A DNA stretch of 25,075 nt from an uncultured Acetatifactor sp. (GTDB taxonomy: Bacteria; Bacillota; Clostridia; Lachnospirales; Lachnospiraceae), in NCBI GenBank assembly GCA_910588225.1, contig CAJUQT010000033.1, forward strand, positions 21,571 to 46,645, given 5' to 3'. The position numbers were made by a program, and so were the translations under genes. The notes under the pieces were generated by a model. That model did not search any database, was not told where the DNA came from, and saw only the letters and a program-made list of their open reading frames with translations. Position 1 is the stretch's first letter. Every line of letters starts with the position of its first letter. Shown here piece by piece: positions 1 through 7,828 of the stretch.

Positions 1-174
1 CTCAAAGGCATGTGTCCGTAAATTCTCTGGGGCACTGGTTGGGTTGATGCTGTTTTATTAAATTTCCAGTTCCGCATCAGCCCATCCAGTACCCAAAGCG
101 CTGGCAGAGGATTTCCGGCCTCAAAGGCATGTGTCCGTAAATTCTCTGGGGCACTGGTTGGGTTGATGCTGTTT
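1..174. repeat. Two copies of a 55-bp direct repeat, 119 bp apart
   Basis: Positions 1-55 and 120-174 are identical over 55 bases. The 64 bases between them (56-119) pair with the repeat to make a long hairpin, so the natural unit is about 119 bp, in tandem. The first copy is cut by the window edge, so the array may continue to the left. The right copy ends inside the stop codon of the ABC exporter gene, which is read leftwards. Perfect identity suggests recent duplication. It is not a CRISPR array: the unit is too long and the intervening sequence is complementary to the repeat. Confidence 0.85.
74..169 (-). repeat. 96-bp imperfect palindrome (long hairpin) after the ABC exporter gene
   Basis: The arms 74-94 and 149-169 are complementary at 18 of 21 positions. 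An inner pair (CAGAGGATTT near 105-114 with its partner near 139-148) and an apical GCCT-CAA-AGGC hairpin (118-128) continue the structure. On the minus-strand transcript it starts within a few bases of the ABC gene stop codon. No U-tract follows, so it is not a standard intrinsic terminator. It may protect or process the mRNA between the two halves of an exporter operon, or be a mobile palindromic repeat. The function is inference. Confidence 0.7.
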
Positions 175-1909
175 ACTCGTCAAAGTCACCGCTGCCGCTG
201 GTCTGTGCTTCATAGACTTCACGATAAATCTCATTGTTTTCCAGCAGTTCCTCATGGGTGCCGAAACCGTCCACCTGTCCCTCGTTCATGACGATGATTC
301 TGTCGGCATGCTCCACGCTGGAAATTCTCTGAGCGATAATCAACTTTGTGGTGCCGGGAATGGCCTCGGCAAAAGCCTTCCTGATTTTCGCATCCGTAGC
401 TGTGTCCACCGCACTGGTGGAATCGTCCAGAATCAGTACTTTGGGCTTCTTCAGAAGCGCCCTGGCAATACAGAGTCTCTGCTTCTGTCCCCCGGACACA
501 TTGGTTCCGCCCTGCTCTATGTATGTGTTATACCCCTCCGGCATCCTCTGAATAAATTCGTCGGCACAGGCCATCTCACAGGCATGCCTGCATTCTTCCT
601 CCGTGGCATCCTTGTCGCCCCAGCGCAGATTCTCCAGAATCGTTCCGGAGAAAAGCACATTATTCTGAAGCACCACTGCCACCTGGTTACGCAGGCTTTC
701 CATATCGTAGGCCTTCACATTCACACCGCCTACGGACAGCGTTCCTTCCGTCACGTCATACAGTCGGCTCACCAGATTCACCAGACTGGACTTCGCGCTT
801 CCGGTTCCGCCAATGATACCGATAGTCTCTCCCGATCTGATATCCAGATTGATATCTTTCAGAACCGGATCCGAAGCTTCCTTCTTATAACTGAAAGAAA
901 CATGCTCAAAGGTAATACTTCCGTCCCTGACTTCCATTATGGGTCTTTCCGGATTATGCAGATCTGCCTTCTCCTCCAGCACCTCGCAGATACGTCTGGC
1001 ACTGGCCAGCGACATGGTAATCATGACGAAAATCATGGACAACATCATCAGACTCATCAGAATATTCATGCAATAGGTCAGCATATTCATCAGTTGTCCC
1101 GTGGTCAGTGTATCCTGTACAATCATGTGTGCCCCCAGCCAGCTGATGGTCAGAATACAGGCATATATGGTAAAATTCATCACCGGATTATTCCAGATAA
1201 CGATACTCTCCGCCTTGCAGAAAATTTTGTAGAGGTTGCCGCTGGCTGTCTTGAATTTCTCCACCTCATACTCTTCTCTTACATAAGCCTTCACCACCCG
1301 GATTGCCGATACGTTTTCCTGTACGCTTTCATTCAATGCATCGTACTTCGGAAATGCCTGTGTAAAATGCTTTGTTGCCTGGGTCACAATCAGTCCCAGC
1401 ACAACCGCCAGCAGCAGTACCGCCACCAGATATACGCTGGCAAGGCGGGGGCTGATGATAAAGGACATGCCCATGGCACAGATCAAACTGGCCGGCGCTC
1501 TCATGCACATACGCAGAATCATCTGATATGCATTCTGCATGTTCGTCACATCTGTGGTCAGCCTAGTCACCAGTCCCGAGGTACTGAACTTGTCAATATT
1601 GGAAAAACTGAAGGTCTGAATATTTTCATACATGGCTTTTCTGAGATTTCTGGCAAAACCTGTGGAAGCCCGGGATCCGAACTGTCCCCCCAGAATACCG
1701 AATGCGAGACTCAGCACCGCCGTTCCCACCATCAGCGCGCCAATCAGATAAATGTGCTTCATATTGCCTGCCGTTACGCCGTTGTCAATAATAGACGCCA
1801 TAAGCAGCGGAATAATGGTTTCCATAATTACTTCCCCGATCATAAAGACCGGGGTCAGAATGGAGTCTCTCTTAAATTCCTTAATCTGGGCTCCAAGTGT
1901 TTTCAACAT
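173..1909 (-). CDS. ABC exporter half-transporter, degenerate-site (BmrC/TM287-like) subunit
   Basis: A 578-residue type I (type IV fold) ABC exporter half: six membrane helices in about residues 15-305, then a nucleotide-binding domain from about 330. Visible motifs are Walker A GGTGSAKSS (367-375), Q-loop Q415, signature VSGGQ (471-475), Walker B VLILDD (491-496) and D-loop SAVD. The catalytic Glu after Walker B is Asp496 and the switch His is Gln527. Both substitutions are known from the degenerate subunit of heterodimeric exporters such as TM287/288, LmrCD and BmrCD, so a partner with a canonical site is expected to the left of the window. It lies 23 bp downstream of the MarR-type gene, in one operon. 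The start has a good ribosome binding site (AGGAGAGG). The substrate, probably drugs or peptides, cannot be read from the sequence. Confidence 0.93.
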   Translation of the reverse strand: MLKTLGAQIKEFKRDSILTPVFMIGEVIMETIIPLLMASIIDNGVTAGNMKHIYLIGALMVGTAVLSLAFGILGGQFGSRASTGFARNLRKAMYENIQTFSFSNIDKFSTSGLVTRLTTDVTNMQNAYQMILRMCMRAPASLICAMGMSFIISPRLASVYLVAVLLLAVVLGLIVTQATKHFTQAFPKYDALNESVQENVSAIRVVKAYVREEYEVEKFKTASGNLYKIFCKAESIVIWNNPVMNFTIYACILTISWLGAHMIVQDTLTTGQLMNMLTYCMNILMSLMMLSMIFVMITMSLASARRICEVLEEKADLHNPERPIMEVRDGSITFEHVSFSYKKEASDPVLKDINLDIRSGETIGIIGGTGSAKSSLVNLVSRLYDVTEGTLSVGGVNVKAYDMESLRNQVAVVLQNNVLFSGTILENLRWGDKDATEEECRHACEMACADEFIQRMPEGYNTYIEQGGTNVSGGQKQRLCIARALLKKPKVLILDDSTSAVDTATDAKIRKAFAEAIPGTTKLIIAQRISSVEHADRIIVMNEGQVDGFGTHEELLENNEIYREVYEAQTSGSGDFDE

Positions 1910-1932
1910 ATTTCCTCTCCTGCCTTTCCCTG

Positions 1933-2589
1933 TTATGTCAATTTTACGGTGTCAGTTTTCTGACCTGTGTCATTTTCTCCGGAAGGATTCCGCATCATTG
2001 GCATGGGAGCTCCGCGAACTTCTTTCGTTCCGTCTTTCTCCGGCCGCATTCCTCCGGGCTCCGCGTCGTTTCCGCAGCCTCCGGCATCCGCAACCGGGCT
2101 CTTTCTCCCGTTTTCGCTATCCTCCCCGCTATACCTGCCGAACTCCTCCGTAAGTGCCTCCAGATTCCGCATCACAATTCCCAGCAGCCTGCGCAGCTCC
2201 GCCGTCTCGTCCTTCGACATTCCTTCCAGCATACGCCGATCCATCATATTCATATAGTCCTCTATCTGACAATGATTCTGATAGGCCTCCTCTGTCATCT
2301 GAATCCGCTTCAATCTGGCGTCCTTATCCAGCGCCCTGCGCACAATCAATCCTTCCCGTTCCATAACCTGCAGCGTATTGGTGGCCGTAGCCCGTGATAT
2401 CCGGAACTCCTTTTCCAGATCCTTCTGATATACAGGCCCCCCCGTATGATGATACAGATACCCCAGGATCCCTCCCTGCAGCTGACTCTTCGGCCCCTTC
2501 TCAAACCTGGGCGAACCCTTATGTATGGCCAGCTTGCACAGATTGTGAATCTCCCGCAATACAAATGCAATTCTCATTTCCCGTTCCAT
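1933..2589 (-). CDS. MarR-family transcriptional regulator of the adjacent ABC exporter
   Basis: About 218 residues from the ATG at 2589, which follows GGGAAGGAA. An upstream TTG at 2709 is in frame, but it has no ribosome binding site and abuts the operator, so I do not use it. The winged-helix part includes GGILGYLYHHTGGPVYQKDL, then SRATATNTLQVMEREGLI as recognition helix and RALDKDARLKRIQMT as wing, typical of MarR. A coiled dimerisation helix follows (CQIEDYMNMMDRRMLEGMS). The last 60 or so residues are polar, Gly/Pro/Asp/Asn-rich and probably disordered, making the protein longer than the usual 140-160 residues. It is first in an operon with the ABC half-transporter. The paired TTAG-N4-CTAA dyads over its promoter suggest autorepression relieved by a ligand. 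Confidence 0.9.
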   Translation of the reverse strand: MEREMRIAFVLREIHNLCKLAIHKGSPRFEKGPKSQLQGGILGYLYHHTGGPVYQKDLEKEFRISRATATNTLQVMEREGLIVRRALDKDARLKRIQMTEEAYQNHCQIEDYMNMMDRRMLEGMSKDETAELRRLLGIVMRNLEALTEEFGRYSGEDSENGRKSPVADAGGCGNDAEPGGMRPEKDGTKEVRGAPMPMMRNPSGENDTGQKTDTVKLT

Positions 2590-2710
2590 AAATTCCTTCC
2601 CTGCATCCAGTCTCAGGCGGCGCAGTCCGGCCCTGCCCAAACTCTGTGGCTGCACATATCTGGTCGCAGGTAATTGGCCGCAAATACTGAAATACACGCT
2701 TATAAGCAAA

Positions 2711-2750
2711 GATGTTAGTACGCTAACTACATTGTTAGTGTACTAACATC
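2711..2750. promoter_or_regulatory. Double MarR-type operator (two TTAG-N4-CTAA dyads, 20 bp apart)
   Basis: The arms 2711-2727 and 2734-2750 form an inverted repeat matching at 16 of 17 positions. Each arm also contains its own small dyad: TTAGTACGCTAA (2715-2726) and TTAGTGTACTAA (2735-2746). The dyad centres are 20 bp apart, about two helical turns, so two regulator dimers would bind the same face. The right dyad covers the -10 box of the regulator promoter. MarR-family dimers commonly bind such palindromes; binding by this regulator is inference from position. Confidence 0.8.
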
Positions 2751-2765
2751 TTTTGTTTTTGTCAA
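2737..2765 (-). promoter_or_regulatory. Sigma-A type promoter of the MarR-ABC operon
   Basis: On the minus strand there is TTGACA (2765-2760), a 17-bp spacer and TACACT (2742-2737). The -10 box lies in the right operator dyad. Transcription would start near 2730, between the two dyads, giving a leader of about 140 bases before the ATG at 2589. Confidence 0.7.
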
Positions 2766-2938
2766 CCTTTTTTTGATATTCAGATGCTGAATGCTGAGAA
2801 AATCTGCTTTAATTGTATTTTACTATAATTCAACAGTCATCTGCCCCTGACAGGCCCTGCTCCGGTACATGGATATGCTTTCAGCTGGCTGTACTGGTAT
2901 TTTCTGCGGAATTGTGCTGTAAGAACTTATTATACGCC

Positions 2939-2978
2939 AAAAATGCCGCAAAGCATATTACTTTCTTTGCGGCATTTC
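2939..2978 (-). terminator. Intrinsic terminator of tex
   Basis: A perfect 13-bp stem, AAATGCCGCAAAG at 2941-2953 with its complement at 2965-2977. On the minus strand a run of T follows. It lies about 30 bp after the tex stop codon. The remaining bases from 2766 to 2938 show no gene or other structure I can support. Confidence 0.85.
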
Positions 2979-3009
2979 ACAGATTTCCATTTACCATATA
3001 AAGCGGGAC

Positions 3010-5502
3010 TCAATCCGCCTTCCTGTCTTTATGCAGCTTCATGGTGAGGCCGATACGTTTCTTCACCGCATCCACCGCCATCACCTGCACCTCCACGATA
3101 TCCCCCACGCTGAGCACATCCAGCGGATGCTTAATAAACCGGTCTGTAATCTCTGAGATATGCACCAGCCCGTCCTGATGCACGCCTATGTCCACAAAAG
3201 CACCGAAATCCGTGATATTGCGGACTGTCCCCTTCAGAATCATGCCGGGCTTCAAATCCTTCATTTCCAGCACATCGCTGCGCAGAATGGGCCTTGGCAT
3301 ATCGTCTCTGGGGTCTCTGGCAGGTTTCTCCAGTTCTTTCAGAATATCCGTAAGCGTAATCTCCCCGATTCCCAGCTCCTCAGCCATTTTTTTCTTATCT
3401 TTAATCCGCTTTTCCAGTCCGGATATTTCTCCTCCGCTCACCTCACTTCCGCCGGCATTGCCGGAAGCACCTGTCTGCGGCTGCTTCTCCTTTTCGGCAT
3501 TCCGTGCTGCTCCATCGCCTGCAGTTCCTGCGCTTCCCATACTGATACCGCCCATAGCCGCTGCCAGCGCCTTTCCCATGGCAGTATTGGTATTGGATAC
3601 ACGGATTGTCTTCTGCTGTTTCTTTGACATTGTGCCTGCGGAGCCGGCTTTCTTCGAATCTCCTCCTGTTTCTGAGCTTTTTCCCGCCGCCTTCACGGAA
3701 ATATCCTGTTTCTGAGCAGCACGTTTTAACGCGGCGTTCTTCTGCGCTTTTCTGACATCCTCCATAGTAAGTCCCAGTCTGTCCAGCAGCTTCATGGCCG
3801 CCTCATAGGACTCTGGATGGACGCTGGTGGCATCCAACGGGTTGTCCCCATCCTGTATCCGCATAAAGCCCGCACACTGTTCAAATGCTTTCGGCCCCAG
3901 CTTTGCCACCTTCAACAGCTGCTTCCTGTTGGTAAACCGTCCGTTGGTCTCACGATAGTCTACAATATTCCTGGCTATGGTCTTGTTGATTCCGGATATG
4001 TATTCCAACAAAGAAGCTGATGCTGTGTTCAAATCCACGCCTACCTTATTCACACTGTCCTCAACCACGCCGCTCAGCGCTTCTCCCAGCTTCTTCTGAT
4101 TCATGTCATGCTGATACTGTCCCACACCAATGGCCTTTGGCTCAATTTTCACCAGCTCTGCCAACGGATCCTGCAGTCTTCTGGCAATAGAAGCCGCACT
4201 TCTCTGCCCCACATCAAAATTCGGGAACTCTTCCGTGGCCAGCTTACTGGCAGAATACACACTGGCTCCCGCCTCGCTGACAATGACATATTGAATCGGA
4301 CTGTTCAGCTCCTTCAGCAAATCCACAATAATCTGTTCAGACTCCCGGGAAGCCGTGCCGTTACCCAATGCAATCAGATCCACATGATATTTCTGAAACA
4401 GTTTCTTCAGCTCACGCTTTGCTTCCTCCACCTTATTCTGGGGCTGGGTGGGGTAAATAACCTTTGTGTCAAGCACCTTTCCCGTAGAATCTACCACTGC
4501 CAGCTTACAGCCCGTTCGAAAAGCGGGATCCCAGCCCAGAACCACTTTCCCGGCAATGGGCGGCTGCAGCAGAAGCTGTTCCAGATTCTTGCCGAAGACA
4601 GCAATGGCGCCATCCTCAGCTTTTTCTGTCAGTTCATTCCGGATCTCCCTCTCTATGGCCGGAGCTATGAGGCGCTCATAACTGTCCTCCAGTGCTTCCT
4701 TCAGCAGCGGCGTGGTGTAAGGGTTCTCCGAAGTGATGGTTTTCTTCTCCAGATAACGCAGAATCCGCTCCGCAGGTGCATTGACCTTTACAGTCAAAAT
4801 CTTCTCCGCCTCTCCTCTGTTCAGTGCCAGAATTCGGTGCCCGGCCATTTTCTTCACCGGTTCTTCGTAATGATAGTACATCTCATATACGCTTTGGGAC
4901 TTCTCATCCTTAGCCTCGCTGGTGACACTGCCTTCTTCTGTCGTGATTTCGCGTATATAGCTTCGATAATCCGCATTGTCCGAGGTATCCTCCGCGAGAA
5001 TATCCTTTGCCCCCTGCAGCGCTTCCTGCGGAGTCTTCACCTGCTTCTCCGGCTCCGCGTCGCTGTCGGTCACATATTTTGCAGCTTCTTCCTCCACAGG
5101 TGCCTGAGCTTCCTGCCTCAAAATATACATCGCCAGTCCTTCCAGTCCCTTTTCCCGTGCCACACTGGCTCTGGTCTTCCTCTTGGGACGATATGGCCGA
5201 TACAGGTCCTCCACCACCACCAGTGTCTGTGCCGCAAGAATCTTTTCCTTTAGTTCCTCCGTCAGCTTTCCCTGTTCCTCGATGCTGCTCAGCACCTGTG
5301 TCTTCTTCTCCTCCAGATTGCGCAGATAGATCAGCCGCTCGTGGAGGTCTCTGAGCTGCTCATCGTTCAGAGAGCCTGTTGCTTCCTTTCTGTATCGGGA
5401 AATAAAGGGAATCGTACAGCCCTCATCAATCAATTTTACGGCCGCTTCCACCTGCCATTTTTCTACTTTCAGTTCTTCCTTAATTGTCAGATAAATGTCC
5501 AT
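3010..5502 (-). CDS. tex: Tex family S1 RNA-binding protein with a long low-complexity insert
   Basis: 830 residues from the ATG at 5502. An in-frame ATG at 5529 lies upstream of the Shine-Dalgarno stretch AAGGAGAAAGGCAAGG, so the later start is preferred. Domains in order: Tex N-terminal helical region (1-315, with IPFISRYRKEATG near 31-43); YqgF/RNase H-like fold (about 318-450, beginning KVVLGWDPAFRTGCKLAVVD); helix-hairpin-helix region (about 480-550, with GVDLNTASASLLEYISGI); and a C-terminal S1 domain (about 750-822, GTVRNITDFGAFVDIGVHQD). Between them, residues 592-700 are Ala/Gly/Ser/Lys-rich and look disordered, explaining a length above the usual 720-780. Tex proteins bind nucleic acid and affect transcription and ribosome-associated processes; the exact role here is unknown. 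It has its own promoter and terminator. Confidence 0.96.
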   Translation of the reverse strand: MDIYLTIKEELKVEKWQVEAAVKLIDEGCTIPFISRYRKEATGSLNDEQLRDLHERLIYLRNLEEKKTQVLSSIEEQGKLTEELKEKILAAQTLVVVEDLYRPYRPKRKTRASVAREKGLEGLAMYILRQEAQAPVEEEAAKYVTDSDAEPEKQVKTPQEALQGAKDILAEDTSDNADYRSYIREITTEEGSVTSEAKDEKSQSVYEMYYHYEEPVKKMAGHRILALNRGEAEKILTVKVNAPAERILRYLEKKTITSENPYTTPLLKEALEDSYERLIAPAIEREIRNELTEKAEDGAIAVFGKNLEQLLLQPPIAGKVVLGWDPAFRTGCKLAVVDSTGKVLDTKVIYPTQPQNKVEEAKRELKKLFQKYHVDLIALGNGTASRESEQIIVDLLKELNSPIQYVIVSEAGASVYSASKLATEEFPNFDVGQRSAASIARRLQDPLAELVKIEPKAIGVGQYQHDMNQKKLGEALSGVVEDSVNKVGVDLNTASASLLEYISGINKTIARNIVDYRETNGRFTNRKQLLKVAKLGPKAFEQCAGFMRIQDGDNPLDATSVHPESYEAAMKLLDRLGLTMEDVRKAQKNAALKRAAQKQDISVKAAGKSSETGGDSKKAGSAGTMSKKQQKTIRVSNTNTAMGKALAAAMGGISMGSAGTAGDGAARNAEKEKQPQTGASGNAGGSEVSGGEISGLEKRIKDKKKMAEELGIGEITLTDILKELEKPARDPRDDMPRPILRSDVLEMKDLKPGMILKGTVRNITDFGAFVDIGVHQDGLVHISEITDRFIKHPLDVLSVGDIVEVQVMAVDAVKKRIGLTMKLHKDRKAD

Positions 5503-5547
5503 TGTATAACCTTGCCTTTCTCCTTGCATTGCATGTCAACAGCAATG

Positions 5548-5576
5548 ATTATACTGGAAAAAGGCGGAAACTGCAA
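5548..5576 (-). promoter_or_regulatory. Probable tex promoter
   Basis: On the minus strand there is TTGCAG (5576-5571), a 17-bp spacer and a perfect TATAAT (5553-5548), about 40 bp upstream of the tex start. The -35 box is only partly consensus. Confidence 0.55.
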
Positions 5577-5654
5577 CTTAATCCTTTTCACTGCTTTGAC
5601 ACTTAGCAGCAGCTCAGTGCCCTGTCTGAACTGTTACGACACTTAAAAATCGGC

Positions 5655-7070
5655 TCATCTGCTTAATCCCAGAAAACGCTCATAAATCTCACATATATTG
5701 ACCGCATCCCGGGATCTGGGCATCTCGCAGAAAATTCGAAGCAGCGGCTCCGTACCGGAAAACCGGGCGATAACCCAGCCGCCGTTTGTAAAGTACACCT
5801 TGGATCCGTCCAGATAGCTGACCCTGTCAATCTCAAAAGGAAGTTCCGGAAGCTTTTTCTCTTCCAGCAGAATATGAAGAATCTCCTGCTTCTTTTCCTG
5901 ATCAAAGCGATAATCTCTCTCCTCCATATCAATCAGGCCGTACTCCTCTTCCACGTCGGCAATGATTCGGGAAAGCTTCTTTCCGGACACAGCGATCATT
6001 TCCACCAGCAGCATGGCTGCATAAATGCCGTCCTTCCCCTTGATATGCCCTCTCACGGTAAGACCGCCGGAGGACTCTCCGCCGATGACCGCGTCGGTTT
6101 CATTCATCTTCGCAGAAATATATTTAAAGCCAACCGGAACCTCATAACATTTTTCGCCGAAGGCCTCCGCCACCTGATCCAGCACATGGGTGGTACAGAT
6201 ATTGCGGACTGCCGGCCCCTGCCAGTTTTTATACTTTTTCAGATAATAATACAAAAGCACCAGGATCTCATTGGGATGGAGAAAACGTCCTGTATCATCA
6301 ATAATTCCCAGCCTGTCCGCATCTCCGTCCGTGGCGATTCCGATATCATAATGCCCGTCCGTCACACAGGTCTGAAGCATACGCAGCGTAGCCGCAGACG
6401 GCGCCGGCAGACGGCCTCCAAACAGTGTATCATGCCTGTCATGGATCACCTCCACCTCACAGCGGGCCGTCTGGAGAATTGTGCGCAGAGAAGTTTCGGA
6501 CACCCCGTACATGGGATCCAGCACTATCCTGAGACCGCTGCTCCGGATCACCTCCATGTTGATGGTTCCCATCAGATCATCAAGATACTCATTCAAGGGA
6601 TAAATTTCACGGATCAGCCCCTGTTCCTTTGCCTTATTATATTCCAGCTCCTTCACAGGAAGCTCCACCCCGGCGGCATAGTCCTCGATCTGCCTGGTCT
6701 GACTTTCATCTGCGTCTCTTCCTCCTGCAGTAAACACCTTAATCCCGTTGTAGATCGCCGGATTATGACTGGCTGTTATCATCATTCCATACGAGAATCC
6801 TCGTTTTTCTACATAGTACATAACCAAAGGCGTGGGGCAGGATTTATTGATCAAATAGGAGCGCACCCCTTCCGCCGCAAAAACACAGGCCGCCCACTGC
6901 ATGGCCTCCTTTGACAGGAAGCGCCTGTCATACCCCATAACGATTCCCCTCTCTTCCACGCCCTCATCCTTCATTTTTCCACACAGGGCTCTGGCCAGGA
7001 TTTGAATGTTCTGTTTCGTGAATCCGTCTCCGATGACAGCTCTCCAGCCGCCGGTTCCAAATTGGATCAT
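5655..7070 (-). CDS. Phosphohexomutase (phosphoglucomutase/phosphomannomutase family)
   Basis: 471 residues, the normal length for the alpha-D-phosphohexomutase superfamily, which moves a phosphate between C1 and C6 of hexoses. All four active-site elements are visible: the phosphoserine loop TASHNP (Ser about 101), the metal-binding DGDADR loop (about 248-253), the sugar-binding GGESSGG loop (about 330-336) and the phosphate-binding RFSGTEPLLRI loop (about 435-445). The N-terminal FGTGGWR is also typical. The start follows AGGGAGG with good spacing. It has a strong promoter at 7129-7157. No convincing terminator lies between it and tex, so read-through into tex is possible. Glucose, mannose or glucosamine specificity cannot be decided from the sequence; the presence of glgA in the window makes a glucose-phosphate role reasonable. 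Confidence 0.95.
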   Translation of the reverse strand: MIQFGTGGWRAVIGDGFTKQNIQILARALCGKMKDEGVEERGIVMGYDRRFLSKEAMQWAACVFAAEGVRSYLINKSCPTPLVMYYVEKRGFSYGMMITASHNPAIYNGIKVFTAGGRDADESQTRQIEDYAAGVELPVKELEYNKAKEQGLIREIYPLNEYLDDLMGTINMEVIRSSGLRIVLDPMYGVSETSLRTILQTARCEVEVIHDRHDTLFGGRLPAPSAATLRMLQTCVTDGHYDIGIATDGDADRLGIIDDTGRFLHPNEILVLLYYYLKKYKNWQGPAVRNICTTHVLDQVAEAFGEKCYEVPVGFKYISAKMNETDAVIGGESSGGLTVRGHIKGKDGIYAAMLLVEMIAVSGKKLSRIIADVEEEYGLIDMEERDYRFDQEKKQEILHILLEEKKLPELPFEIDRVSYLDGSKVYFTNGGWVIARFSGTEPLLRIFCEMPRSRDAVNICEIYERFLGLSR

Positions 7071-7128
7071 GAGGATACCTCCCTACTATTCCTGCTCTCG
7101 TGTACATGTTTCATATGCTTCCGTTTCC

Positions 7129-7157
7129 ATGATACAGCCCATATACAGGTATGTCAA
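7129..7157 (-). promoter_or_regulatory. Promoter of the phosphohexomutase gene
   Basis: TTGACA (7157-7152), a 17-bp spacer and TATCAT (7134-7129) on the minus strand, about 60 bp upstream of the start codon. It is divergent from the plus-strand promoter at 7247-7275. Confidence 0.75.
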
Positions 7158-7246
7158 GCCTTAAGGTGATCCCCTCCTTTTGCCGTATCTTCACCCATTT
7201 TCCCGGATATTCCAAAAAACGAAAGCTGTCCTTTTTCAAAAAACAG

Positions 7247-7275
7247 TGGAAAATATCTCCTGTTCTTGTTATAAT
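7247..7275 (+). promoter_or_regulatory. Promoter of the three-gene plus-strand cluster
   Basis: TGGAAA (7247-7252), a 17-bp spacer and a perfect TATAAT (7270-7275), about 45 bp before the ATG at 7321. A ribosome binding site AAGGAG sits at 7307-7312. No clear promoter is seen before the next two genes, so this one probably serves all three. Confidence 0.65.
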
Positions 7276-7320
7276 GAACACATGTATAAGAGAGAATTAT
7301 TTTGACAAGGAGCTTTCACC

Positions 7321-7782
7321 ATGGACAATCAGCAGAACGGCTGGAACAATCAGAGCGGCGGCAACGGACAGTGGGACCGGTGGAACAGCAATGCTTCCAA
7401 CAGCAGTTACTATAATCAGCCCACACACAGGCCTTATGGTCAGACCTTTTCCATTGCCGCCGCGGTGTGCGGTCTGTTATCTGTAACCACTTCCTGTACT
7501 ATTGTTCTGTCTCTGCCTCTGGGGGCGCTGGGCATTCTGTTTGCCATCCTCGCCCGCCGAAAAGGGAAAAAGATGAACGGGACCTGCACCGCAGGACTGG
7601 TATTCTCCTCCGCAGGGCTGACTTTTGCGGTAATCATGATGATTTACTCCCTTGTAATGCTGCCGGTCTTCATGAAGGACGAATCCTTCCGAAATCAGAT
7701 CAATACCATGACGGAACGAATGTACGGCATACATTTTACAGACCTAATGGAAGAGTATTACGGATATTCCTTTGAAGAATAA
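7321..7782 (+). CDS. DUF4190-like small membrane protein with Asn/Gln-rich N-terminus
   Basis: 153 residues. Residues 1-40 are rich in Asn, Gln, Ser, Gly and Trp and are probably a disordered cytoplasmic tail. Two hydrophobic blocks follow (about 42-78 and 88-117), separated by a basic ARRKGKKMNGTCTAG turn. This is the arrangement of DUF4190-type proteins, where a long first block may be two helices. The C-terminus is acidic (EEYYGYSFEE). No catalytic motif is visible. It is the first gene of a plus-strand run with the HEQEH protein and the DUF975 protein. The function is unknown; the assignment rests on architecture. Confidence 0.8.
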   Translation: MDNQQNGWNNQSGGNGQWDRWNSNASNSSYYNQPTHRPYGQTFSIAAAVCGLLSVTTSCTIVLSLPLGALGILFAILARRKGKKMNGTCTAGLVFSSAGLTFAVIMMIYSLVMLPVFMKDESFRNQINTMTERMYGIHFTDLMEEYYGYSFEE

Positions 7783-7828
7783 TTCCAAAATGAGGTAATA
7801 GAATTCTATTTGCAGGAGGTTAAAAGAT

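Noticed and set aside
1..174. Integron attC-like site: GTTGGGT in the right arm fits GTTRRRY and GCCCATC in the left arm is close to RYYYAAC.
   Set aside because: The left core has a mismatch, no integrase or cassettes are seen, and a core ABC exporter is not a typical cassette. The match is likely by chance.
254..1963. A long plus-strand open frame (569 codons) opposite the ABC exporter.
   Set aside because: The minus strand encodes a clear ABC protein with all motifs. The plus frame is Cys/His/Gln-rich with no domain and is a shadow of its codon use.
2590..2709. N-terminal extension of the MarR gene from a TTG at 2709.
   Set aside because: It has no ribosome binding site, abuts the operator, and the extra 40 residues do not look like MarR. 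The ATG at 2589 has a Shine-Dalgarno site.
4108..5253. A long plus-strand open frame opposite tex.
   Set aside because: It is antisense to a well-recognised Tex protein and lacks domains and a ribosome binding site.
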